This document shows, one piece after another, positions 23,340-33,865 of a DNA stretch of 64,000 nucleotides. Both the position numbers and the translations under genes were made by a program. The notes under the pieces were generated by a model. That model ran no database searches, was not told where the DNA came from, and saw nothing but the letters and a program-made list of their open reading frames with translations. How positions within the stretch are numbered: the first letter of the stretch is position 1; each line of letters starts with the position of its first letter. Source of the stretch: Bathynomus jamesi (Eukaryota; Arthropoda; Malacostraca; Isopoda; Cirolanidae); contig JAJOZX010002356.1 in the NCBI GenBank assembly GCA_023014485.1, forward strand, positions 186,001-250,000, in the 5' to 3' direction.

Positions 23340-25457
23340 AAGGAAGTAGAAGAAAGAAGGTGATGCAGAGCAGTACTTAGGAATAAAAGTGTCAGAGTTT
23401 GTGAAGTCGACGCTTTATTATACCAACGAAATGGAATTTGCACCCATGAAGTGAACGCAGTTATCTCTCTTAATTCGTGTAAATACTCGGTGCTAAAGAA
23501 CATCAGGAAACGCCTTTCTGAACTTCCTCGAAATGTGCGCAACGACCTTAAAACTTTATTGTATTCAGGGAAGCTTTTTTATGATAAAAGTTAAAGGTTT
23601 ACTTCCTATTTTGCAACGCATTTCCTGTTTCGTTAATTCTTTAGGATAGAATTAGTTAAAATATTATTTAAAAATTAGAAATGATTATATTGGTAATTCT
23701 GTTTGTATATAAACCCATTAAATATTTGTTTTATTTAAAGGAATTTATGATTAAAATTAAATTGTTGCAATGAATCATATTAACTGAATAAATTATTGCC
23801 TTTTCACGACGGATCTCGAGTTTATAAGCCCTTCATCCTGAGTATTATTACGTTTTGTTTGAGAAGATAAGCGACGATGGGTCTGTTTAGAAGTTATATT
23901 GGTGACCGTCGTCCACGTCTAAAGTAAAAAGAGGACCGTGGCTCGGATCCCACGTAAAGTTGTAAGTCTCCTCCGTCACATGACCTTTTCCGTTACGAAG
24001 GAGGTTAAATGACAACAAACACTTTTATTTTTATTTAAAGTCTCCTTCAGGTTCACTAAAAAGTCACACTACTCTACACTTAAGTCACTCTTGTGTAAGT
24101 TAATCAAGATTTAATGCGATTCATTACTCGTCCTTTTGATCAGAAGATATCAATGGGTATTGCACTTCATATTACCTTCAATTTACTGCATAGAAAATTC
24201 ATTCAAGTTCGGTTATAAAACAGTGAACATATTTGTTGTAAGATTACATATGAATCTGCTTGTCAGGGTTAAAATGCGCCACGTCTGTGTATATCTATGA
24301 CAACTTTGGGCTGCTTTTTAACCCTAACACGCAGAAATTATCCTGGATACCCAACGTGACATCGTTTACACATCTGAAAGATAGATAGACATCATAACAC
24401 AAGGATCGGTGAACATAACGTTTTCTCTCGCACACCTCCAAGCAAATTACATGACCAGAAGCCAACCCCAAAGATCAAAAACGCTAGAAAGGCTTTCGGA
24501 GATTCAGATTTTTGTAAAATTCTCAAACAAAAAGAACTTTTATACTCTGTGAACAAAAATTTAGTGTAGTTTTTAGTTTAATTTCTTCGGTCTCTTATAT
24601 TGATATTATTGCAAGTTGGTTAGGTGGATGAAAAGGGGGCCGATGGGGATGTCCAGATGGTATACGAGAAAGATAGCCTTATGTCGGTCTTCCCCAAAGA
24701 ATGTAAAGAAGTAAAGTGGGTACATTTGGATGGAGTCAGAGGCCTACTTTATATTGCATATATTTGTATACATATAGAGTACATTTTATAACAGCATTTT
24801 TTAATACAAAATAGTTATACATTTGCAATAGTTACAAACATGAACGTAATCACATGTAAGGGCATTTACTGTATGTGAAAACATTGACTGAGATGTTGAT
24901 AGGGCATAGGTAGGTCAAGAATAAATGAATGAAGTGATTTAATTTAAATGGTTCCAAAGAAAAGAGGTCAACAAAAATTGAAGATTATTCAATAATTAAT
25001 AACTACAAGATGATACTAACATAACATTATGTCATTTCAGGCAAAAACATTAATACATGAATGAACATGGCCAAACAACATTTATACGGCATAACATTAG
25101 ACACGACGCACCATATAATAATGTCTTGCAGACTGTAAATTCTTTATTATTATACGAAATAACTGATACTAAAGATATGAATATGAGGATTCAGTATTCA
25201 AGGTATGGAAAATGTGAGAGGAAATAATTTACTTTATGACGTCTTTGTCTATCAAATAATGCGATATACTGTAGGTAAATTCATAAATAATACGTTTAGT
25301 CCCTTAGTTCGGATATATACGAGGAGTAATTCATTAGAGGGAGTAACAAGAGAAAATGAGTTGTAAAGACACATTAGTGAGGAGTTTATGGCCCTGGTAA
25401 AAGAGTGAGTGAAACAGTAAATAAGTATGATATATACAATAGTACTTAACAAATTTC
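23340..25457. other. Left gene upstream region to the inner arm end
   Basis: Homologous in reverse to 31021-37520, with the LINE, palindrome, SINE and hAT of the right arm missing here. Similarity stops at TTTCGTGCA near 25457. Confidence 0.65.
23930..24062 (+). repeat. SINE tail-like repeat, left arm 5' flank
   Basis: Reads GTGGCTCGGATCCCACGTAA, then GTAAGTCTCCTCCGTCAC and TTACGAAGGAGGTTAAATGA. The mirrored copy is at about 36830-36960, and the last part recurs at 405-430 and 62110-62140. Confidence 0.5.
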
Positions 25458-25599
25458 GTGCATTTGGGGATGAAATAAGGGAAATTCGTTTATTAGAACG
25501 AACTTCTTATGGCACAAACATGAAAACCGTCCGAATATGGGAATGGTAGATCACATGATTATATAAATATATAAATAAATATATATATATGAGAGAGAA

Positions 25600-28147
25600 A
25601 GAGAGAGAGTTACAGGTTACAAGGAGTTACAAGGAAAAGAAGTACCTCAAAAGGCCTTGCGGCCCATACCGAGGAGGTACCAATGGCAACGGGTGCCACG
25701 GAAAATTTTCTACACCCTCAAATAGTGTGCAAGATTTGGTCTAACCTTTACTTGAACTGATCCACAGAGGAACTGTTCACAACTTCTGAAGGTAACCTGT
25801 TCCACGTGTCACAGATCTTATACGTAAAGTAATTCCCACACACACTAGTCCTAAACCGTTTCAAATCCAACTTCCAACCATTGTTGCGAGTTGGGTTATT
25901 TAAACTAAACATGCTTCTAAAATCGACATCGTTGAACCCGCGTAAGAGCTTGAAAACCTCGATCAGTTGACCGCGCAGCCTCCGAGTTTCCAGCGAAAAC
26001 AAGTTCAGGGCGCGTAACCGTCGATTGTAGCCCGTATCCCTAACGGAAGGGATTAACTTTGTGGCCCTCGCCTGCACTCGCTCCAGCCTCTCAATATCTT
26101 TCCTGAGGGTGGGCGACCAGAACTGCACAGCATTCTCCAGGTGCGGCCGAACCAGGGAATTCTACAGTGAGAGCACAATCTCCTTGTTCCGAAACTGAAA
26201 TTGCCTCCTGATATAACCCAACAGCTTCTGGGCTTTCTTTTCCACCTCTACGCACTGTTTGGTAAATTTAAGGTCGCTGCTAATTAGCACACCCAAGTCC
26301 TTTTCCAAATCAGTCGCCTCGATATTACTCCCCAACATCGAGTAGTCCGAGTTGGGATTGGCGTAGCCAATGTGCATCACCTTGCATTTACCCAAGTTAA
26401 ACGGCATTTGCCATTTTTCGGACCACTCTCCTATCCTACCTAGGTCCGCACGCAGTTGCTCGATCGCCTCCGGCGTCCCAACATTGGCCCCAAGCTTGGT
26501 GTCATCAGCGAATTTGGCGATCCGACTGACGATGCCACCGTCTATATCATTTATGTAAATGATAAACAACAGCGGCCCAAAACAGAACCCAGAGGAACCC
26601 CACTAGTGACCGAGGCCCAACCCAAACTAACCTCTTTAATTACAACCCTCTGCCGCCTATTCTTCAGCCAGTTTTCAATCCACCTACCTACTTCCCCACC
26701 GATACCCAGCGCGCGCACTTTCGCCATTAGCCGGCGGTGAAGTACCTTATCAAAGGCTTTCTGAAAGTCGAGATAAAGTATATCAATCGCCCTACTCTTA
26801 TCATACTCACTCAACATGACGTGGAAAAACTCGAGCAAGTTGGTGAGACACGACCTATGCCGTCTAAACCCATGTTGGGAGTCCCCAAGCAGCTTGTAGG
26901 AATCCAAATGGTCAACGATCCTATCCGCTATTATCCCCTCTAATAATTTACCTACAACCGAAGTGGGGAGCCACCTGGTCGCGCACCTCCCGCAACACTC
27001 TGGGGAGAAACTGGTCTGGCTCAGGAGCCTTAAACGCGCTCAGTTTGTCTATTCTATCGGGAACGACTGTCGCGGTACATCGAACACTATCCAGGCCAGC
27101 ACCTTCGTGCCTGACGCCTGGCTCAGGGATGACGCGGGTGTCCTCCCTGGTGAACACTCCCGCAAAGTACTCATTAAGCACATTAGCGATGTCCGCGTCG
27201 GAGGTCCGCTTCTAATGGGCTTTCTACTATTAACATAACTGAAGAACTCCTTAGGGTTCCTCTTGCAGAGGCTTGCTATCCGTAGTTCTTCGTTACGTTT
27301 CGCTAGCCTAACCTTCGCCTTCACTTCCCTACACAGGCGGACATACGCTTCAGAGTTCTCATGGGAACGATTGGCCTTCGCCCTCCTATACGCTACTTTC
27401 CTATTTCGGATAGCCGAAGCGATGTCACGATTGAACCACTTAGGCTGCGTTGAAGCAGGGGTGACCGGTTTTGAGGGTATGGCAGCAGACTGCAGCACCA
27501 TAAACTCGTCCTGGAATGCACTCCACACTCCCTCAACATCGCCGCCGACCTCTAACCCCATCTCACCTACGCTATCCCGGAGACTAACAAAGTCCGCCCG
27601 CCGGAGATCGAGCTTACTGCCTCTCGAGTTACTACGTTTCACCCGAGGGAAGCACACACGGAACCTAATCAGACCGTGATCACTCCCGCCCAACGATTCG
27701 TCAACGGTGAGGCCAGTGACGAGGTTGTCTTCGGTCGTGAATACTAAGTCTAGAACGCTTTCGCCTCGTGTAGGCTCATTGACCCACTGAGTGAGGAAGT
27801 TCTCATCAGCAAAGTCAACTAGCCTCCTCCCTTCAGCATCAGCAGTCCTGTCTTCCCACTTTATGCCGCGACAGTTGAAGTCTCCTAAAACTACACACAC
27901 CCTATCCCCTAGCAGGCTACTGAGTTCGGTGTACAGGGCTGTATCCTCCTCGAGGAGGAGATGCGGAGGTCTGTACACCAAGATTAACCTATAGTTCGTC
28001 ACTCCCACGTTCAGATCGACGCCAAGCAGCTCCCGTTCCGACCGGAACTGGCAGTCAACCGGACTCAACGTGTCCCTGACGTATATTAGTACCCCACCCC
28101 CCTCCCCAAGGGTGCGGTCTTTGCGGAACATTCTATACCCGGGAATT
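25600..28147 (-). mobile_element. CR1/jockey-like LINE, 5'-truncated, in the spacer
   Basis: The reading frame runs from 28145 down to about 25748, followed by a short 3' UTR to about 25600 next to GA/TA simple repeats. The 5' end stops inside the endonuclease domain at a GA microsatellite. It is more GC-rich than its surroundings, which suggests recent arrival or an unusual source. Confidence 0.8.
25748..28145 (-). pseudogene. LINE endonuclease and reverse transcriptase, broken
   Basis: From the 5' side: endonuclease remnant (GYRMFRKDRTLGEGGGVLIY, VCVVLGDFNCRG, SLGGSDHGLIRF) lacking its first third. Then the linker to reverse transcriptase, KFFSYVNSRK-like text, a frameshift near 27170, and a deletion at about 26955 where HFGC abuts VVGKLLEGIIADRI; the usual FKKG and NYRPVSLT motifs are missing. 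Then DSQHGFRRHRSC, LYLDFQKAFDKV (catalytic Asp), SGVPLGSVLG with a frame change, and AKFADDTKLG (FADD active site). The C-terminal part, AVQFWSPTLRKDIERLERVQ to WNRLPSEVVNSSS, is in yet another frame after 26162. It cannot encode an active enzyme. Confidence 0.85.
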
Positions 28148-28148
28148 T

Positions 28149-28202
<54 letters not shown>
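28147..28202 (+). repeat. GA microsatellite
   Basis: A run of GA of about 54 bases exactly at the junction of two oppositely oriented LINE fragments. Confidence 0.95.
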
Positions 28203-28204
<2 letters not shown>

Positions 28205-28208
<4 letters not shown>

Positions 28209-28900
28209 CGGAGAAACTGTAAAGCAAATGATTTAGGAGTTGTAATGACTGATGATGCGAAATGTGAAACACAAAATAAGATAGCAGTAAACAGAGCAAA
28301 GAGAATTACTGGGCAGATACTGAGAACCTTTAAACGAAGGGAAAAGAATATAATGATTCCTCTATTGAAAACACTCATTATATCCAAGTTGGAATACTGC
28401 TCGGTCCTAACATCCCCATATAAAAGAGAAAAAATTAGTCAGCTAAAAGGGATTCAGAGAAGCTTCGCAGCCAAGATCAATGGGTGCAAAGAACTAAATT
28501 ACTGGGAAAGGTTACGTGAATTAAACCTATATTCACTGGAAAGGGGAACAGAGATACAAACCATTATTTACACTTGGAAAATAATGGAAAAACTAGCCCC
28601 TAATCTTACTCTCAATCCTATAACCCCCCCAAACAACAGTGGAAAGTACAAAATAGTTTTGTTGTGAGAGGACCAAAACTGTTTAATCAGCTGCCCAAAG
28701 AACTAAGGAAAACGAGTGGTGTTGCGGTGGACATCTTCAAATGAAGATTTGACGCCTGGCTCAGAACAATCCCCGATGAGTAGGGCGTACCTGACTATGT
28801 GAGGTGGAGAGTACAAGAAGCCAACTCTCTACTTCACCAAGCCAACTCGAGAGGAGGGGCGACAAGCTTGACCTTCGTGAAATGAGGAATCATCGCGCGG
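28205..28900 (+). pseudogene. LINE reverse transcriptase C-terminal fragment
   Basis: Opposite in orientation to the neighbouring LINE and abutting it at the GA microsatellite. It reads LGVVMTDDAKCETQNKIA, then PLLKTLIISKLEYCSVLTSP, LKGIQRSFAAKING, YWERLRELNLYSLERGTEI. The frame breaks at 28667 after SGKYKIVLL. A different LINE family from 25600-28147, with a TA microsatellite at its 3' side. Confidence 0.75.
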
Positions 28901-28915
28901 AACATTTGAAAGGTT

Positions 28916-28919
<4 letters not shown>

Positions 28920-28987
<68 letters not shown>
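28920..28987 (+). repeat. TA microsatellite in the spacer
   Basis: About 33 TA units, directly after the LINE fragment at 28205-28900. Confidence 0.95.
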
Positions 28988-28991
<4 letters not shown>

Positions 28992-30603
28992 CCTACGCTT
29001 CGCTTTGATTAGTACTTTGAACGCAAATTATAATTTTTTCGTTTCTCAAAAAATAGAGTGTTACTTTTGAAATTAGCAGATAAAATTACAATAGGAAAAT
29101 GTATTTTTATTTAGAATTTTTACAGCTCATGAAACTGAAAAGAACCTTGAATACAAATTAATCATCGGGAGTGTTTTGATGAGTGACCATTTATTATCTC
29201 GATGAAAATTCTAGTCTCAGTTTATTGGAGTGACATGTGGTGACTGAATCTGCAGAACAACATTAAAGCTCATAAAGATTTTTCTTTCTGACAGCTGCCG
29301 CTAAATATATTTTATTTTTCCTTAAACTATTAAAAAACACTTGCATTTCCTTCCATTTCCTGTTTTTTTAAGGAATTTTTCCTAGAAAAAAAAATGACCC
29401 ACAATGTTTCAATCAAGGTAGTAGGTTGACTGCACAATATCCCAGTGCATCTGCAATTGCAATGTTGATCAATTGTTGCAAGGTGCAGCCCCTTCCCCCT
29501 GGGGGTAGGGGGTAGTAGGGTAGGGGTGGGGCAATGGGGGAGGGGTGGGGATAATGGGGGAGGGGTGGGGTAATGGGGGAGAGGGGTGGGGGTAATTGTG
29601 GAGGGGGTGATGGAGTAATTGGGGAGGGGGTATGCAACAAGGGGGTGGGGGTTAGCCCCAAGTTTTAGAAACGGGGTGAGGGGGGTTGGGGGGAGAGGGA
29701 GAATGACCTCCCTCCCCCAAAGTGGTAACCTTAACGTGCCCTCGCCGTAGGCGAGATTGTGAAGCACAAGCCCCGCCCGTAGGGCAGGGAGCCGAAGGGT
29801 CTGCGTGTTTAATTTTAAATTTTTAACGTCAAATCTTTTCCGTGTGTTATTCTTGTACGTCTCTTTTTAAGGTTTATTATTATGGACACAAAAGAGGTTT
29901 CCCTTTTTGCATTACCCATTTTTCAGACTGGTCCAGAATTTATTTAGGCCACGTCTTTTGTTGTAAACACAAATTTTGCACAAAATTAGTGCTTATCCTA
30001 CCTTTTCAACAAAGGTTTTTCAGCTGTTGAGAATTTAATATTTACTTTAACCTCACGAATCACTTACAGTTCGAACTTAACTTCACAAATTTGGTCTCAC
30101 TGGTTTTTCATGTAAAGCTCAAAATGTTTATGGCTGAGGTATTTTTGTAAATGCATGGATTGAATTACTTTTCACAAAAGAGTATAAAATTTTGTACAAG
30201 CGTCCTCTGACTAGATGAACAAAATTATTTATTAATTTTTACCTCTAACACCACAAATTGCAAACTACCGAAATTTTATTTATGCGTGCTGCGGAGAAGA
30301 GGCGTGACGCTGAGCGTAGCTTAGAACTCTTGACTAATACGTTACACCCATCGTCACGCGGACAAATTTTAAACCGAATAAAGTGTGATCGACACGTTTT
30401 CGTAGTGAACAAATTTGTTCGATGTTTACATCAAATTATACGTCGACCTCCTTTATGTGTAAAACTTTGAGGCTCACATTCGTAAATGTTGAGTGGAATT
30501 CAATTAGCTATATTTGGTTTGAAGATCTGTGTCTATAAATGTGGGTGTCTGTTCTCTTATTTGCAAATATTAGCTGCAATGCAAACATTTTATTGTTCGA
30601 CAG
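28988..30603. other. Spacer, unassigned part
   Basis: Contains the G-rich tract. The rest is AT-rich and matches neither arm by eye. A 70-codon frame at 30258-30470 is not recognised. Confidence 0.5.
29480..29720 (+). repeat. G-rich degenerate tandem repeat
   Basis: Units of about 18-28 bases of the type GGGGTGGGGTAATGGGGGA on the + strand. Many runs of four or five G could form G-quadruplexes. It produces long proline-rich spurious frames on the other strand. Confidence 0.8.
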
Positions 30604-30821
30604 CAAAGGCAAACTGCGCTGAAATGTACAATGGAGAGTGGTGGCACAATAACTGTCACCACAACAACCCAACAGGTATTCATGCAAAGAAAGATAACAC
30701 AGGAATAAGAATAACTTGGTCAAAACTGGATAGGACCACACGGTACGCAATAATGGTTTCAACTGAAAATTCGACGACAAATTTGCAGCAGCATTATTTC
30801 AGTAACCAAACTCAACACTAA
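30604..30821 (+). pseudogene. Orphan last exon of a third fibrinogen-related gene
   Basis: A splice-acceptor-like tract ending CGACAG precedes an open stretch that aligns with exon 10 of the intact gene: KANCAEMYNGEWWHNNCH, then NNPTGIHAKKD and WSKLDRTTRYA. After RTTRYA one extra base shifts the frame, so the end (stop 30819-30821) no longer matches the fibrinogen C-terminus. No exons 1-9 of this copy are visible; it lies in the spacer between the arms and points toward the intact gene. It is most simply the 3' end of an older neighbouring paralogue in a tandem cluster. Confidence 0.75.
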
Positions 30822-31100
30822 CAAGTGTGCTTTCATTTTAAATTTGTATTAAATTGTAGTTTAATAATATTTTCAACGCTTCCTCAAATTTCGTACACTT
30901 TTTGACCTTTAGCTTTTTGACCTTTAGCAAATGATGAGACTTTAAAGAACCTTTGTTTCGCAATAAATTCATTTAAGAAGTTTTGCAAGGAATTAGAAAT
31001 TTTAATGAGTATTGCACGAAATTTATTAATTACTATTGTATATACTTATTTACTGTTTCACTCACACTTATACCAGGGTCATAACCTCCTTACTAATGTG

Positions 31101-31653
31101 CAGTGGTGTAGTGCTAAATAAAGAAGTGAGGGAACGCATTTTGAAAGTGTTACTCAGATGCGGGGGGGACAATGGCGAGCGCGGCGAGCCCATACAGCTG
31201 GAGGTCCGGGGGCACTGTAAGCACCCCGGGAAATCTTTTGAAATCTGACCAATTTCAGGGATATTTTGAGGTCATATGCACTGGATATTAGGATATATTC
31301 CAAGGTTGAAGATGCAGTATTTCCAGTGTCATTAGATATACGACATCCAGTACGATCAATAAAAATAGCTAACAACTGGAATGATTAACTAAAAAAAAGT
31401 TAACAACTGGTACGCCGTGGTGACTGTTTCACCAGATCTTTATAGGCTAGCATTGCCTCAGTCGAAGCTAAAAGAAATGAAGCAGTTAATGATTCTTTCT
31501 CATATTTCTTCTAGGGGTGGGAATTAAAATTTCATGACGTTAGAGATTTGTAAGTTCGGATTTATTTGAAATAGTGAGGGAACGCCGTTCCGTCTACCAA
31601 AAAAAGTAAGGGAACGCCGTTCCCACGCGTTCCCACAGCACTACACCACTGCT
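31101..31653. mobile_element. Non-autonomous hAT element
   Basis: Perfect 15-base inverted ends CAGTGGTGTAGTGCT and an exact 8-bp duplication CTAATGTG (31093-31100, 31654-31661). Length 553 bp, no transposase frame. Absent from the mirrored left-arm position (about 25380), so younger than the duplication. Confidence 0.92.
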
Positions 31654-32364
31654 AATGTGTCCTTATAACTAATTTTCTTTTGTTACTCCCTATAATGACT
31701 TATATATCCGAACTAAGAGACTAAACGTATTATTTATGAATTTACATATATTGCATTAGTTGATAGACAAAGACGTCAAAGTAAATTGATTCCTTTCACA
31801 GTTTCCATACCTTGAATACTGAATCCTCACACTGATATCTTCAGTATCGGTTGTTTCGTATAATAATAAGGAATTTACAGTCTGCAAGACATTTATATGG
31901 TGCGGCGTGTCTAATGTTATGCCATATAATTGTTGTTTGGCCATATTCATTCATATATTAATGTTTTTGCCTGAATTGAATAATGTTAGGTTAGTATCTT
32001 CTTGTGGTTATTAATTATTGAATAACCTTCAATTTTTTTTTACCTCTTTTCTTTGGAATCATTTAAATTAATATATTTCATTCACTTATTCTTGACCTAC
32101 CTATGCCCTATCAACCTCTCAGTCAATGTCTTCACATAAATGTCCTTACATGTGATTACGTTCATGTTTGTAACTATTGCAATATTCGTCTGACATTCTG
32201 TGAATACTGAATTGTTCTCTTTCCCAAAACACATGAAAGTGAATGAGAAATGATAAGTTCTCAAAAACATTCAATCATAAGTCAGTCAAAATTATTTCGT
32301 GGAATTCTGCAATGAATTTGCACACTACTTAAAAAAATATACACTCTTGTGTATATATAATTTA

Positions 32365-32365
<1 letters not shown>

Positions 32366-32412
<47 letters not shown>
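32366..32412 (+). repeat. TA microsatellite beside the 64-base-arm palindrome
   Basis: TA run; another follows at about 32590-32636, so the palindrome is bracketed by TA repeats. Confidence 0.9.
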
Positions 32413-32551
32413 TGATGAATAAAACCACGAAGGAAAGGAAACACAAAATGGTGCTCAAGCGCTTTCGTCTAATGTTCCTGAGGATGTCATTAGACGAAAG
32501 CGCTTGAGCACCATTTTGTGTTTCCTTTCCTTCGTGGTTTTATTCATCATA
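32411..32551. repeat. Perfect palindrome with 64-base arms
   Basis: Arms 32411-32474 and 32488-32551 are exact reverse complements around a 13-base loop (TTCCTGAGGATGT). The arm begins TATGATGAATAAAACCACGA. No coding potential; it lies between TA microsatellites in the right arm only. Confidence 0.95.
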
Positions 32552-32584
32552 AATATTTTTCACGTGTTACCTTCGTGAAATAAT

Positions 32585-32615
<31 letters not shown>

Positions 32616-32640
32616 CACTATATATATTATATATATACAC

Positions 32641-32935
32641 AGTAGTGTAGTGGTCAGCATTAGTTCATCCTTCCACACAATAGAAATTGGTTGGTAGATA
32701 AATGGGTACCCCGGCTAGACAACCAGGTGGTTAAGGCAGTGGATTGTTGATCGGGAGGTCGTGAGATCGAGTCTGAGCGAGGACTATGCAAGTTCTGATC
32801 ACCCGTGATTCGGCGTGGTTCGAATTCCACGCGTTAAACTATAGGTCTAAGGTGGAGTGACACGCTTGACCTTTCAAAATAAACAATTCGAGCGGAAGCA
32901 AAACCAACATTAAACAAGGTAATAAATATACACTG
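32641..32935 (+). mobile_element. tRNA-derived SINE, second copy
   Basis: Shares GTAGTGTAGTGGTCAGC, GGTTGGTAGATAAATGG, CCAGGTGGTTAAGGCAGTGG and GTGGTTCGAATTCCACG with the SINE at 44280 and ends similarly (GTCTAAGGTGGAGTGA...CAATTCGAGCGGAAGC). Right arm only. Confidence 0.65.
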
Positions 32936-33865
32936 CGTATATAAATAGTATTCCCGTTTTTTTTATTTTTAATGAGAATTAAAAAATAGTCGATATATAC
33001 TCCCATTCAAGGCTACTAATCTTCAATCGTGTGCGGTGCAGTAAATGGAGAGATTACCAGCTTCAGACCTATTTTCCCATTCAAGTGCATCAAAAACAAC
33101 AAAAAATGTGGAACTATTTATGATTGCAAAAGTGCTGTTATAAAATGATATGTATATAAATATATGCATTATAAAGGAGGCCTCAAACTCCATCCTAATG
33201 TACCCACTTTACTTTTTTGCATTCTTTGGTGTAGGCCTACAGAAGCCTATCTTTCCCTATATCCCATCTGGACATCCCCAAAGGATGGGTTATATAAGTT
33301 GAGTGTAGGAAAAGGCTGGAGGAGGTTACTGGCGGAAGGACAGACTGGAAATGTTCGGAAAGAGAAAGGCCGTGTTATATACTAAAGACAAGCATCATTA
33401 TCTAACTATCAATTACTTAATATTTAATAATTATCTAAGAATAATTATCCCATTCTTGCATCTATAAGAATGAAAGTATAATTAATGACTTTCTCTGAAT
33501 TCCCTCATCGGTACCAATCTGCAATAAGTGAGCCACACATTAATCCCCACTCGCCCCACATTTAAACACTTAACCATCTTTGAATAATATCAGTATTAGA
33601 GACCAAAGAAATCAAACTAAAAACTGCAGTAAATTTTATTTCACAAAGTACTATATAAACGTTCTATTTTTCTACAGTTTTAAAGAAATCTGGATCTCAA
33701 AAAGTCTTTCTAGAATTCTGATCTTTTGATTTGGCGACTGGAAGTGTAATTTGTTTACAGGTGTGCAATAGACGTCTATCTTTCAGATGTATAAACGATG
33801 TCACATTGTTTATATAGGTCCATTTCTGCCTGTCACGGTTAAAAAAGGGCTAAGTTGTCATAGAT

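Larger units (their letters stand above)
31662..33865. other. Right gene upstream region, inner part
   Basis: Host-like AT-rich sequence matching 24300-25380 in reverse, expanded by TA runs, the palindrome and a SINE. No gene seen. Confidence 0.6.

Noticed and set aside
26456..27994. Open frames on the + strand
   Set aside because: Antisense shadows of the GC-richer LINE on the - strand.
29330..29767. Proline-rich open frames
   Set aside because: They are translations of the G-rich tandem repeat on the opposite strand.
30258..30470. Small gene of 70 codons
   Set aside because: No recognisable motif, neighbour or splice context; kept only as an unexplained frame.
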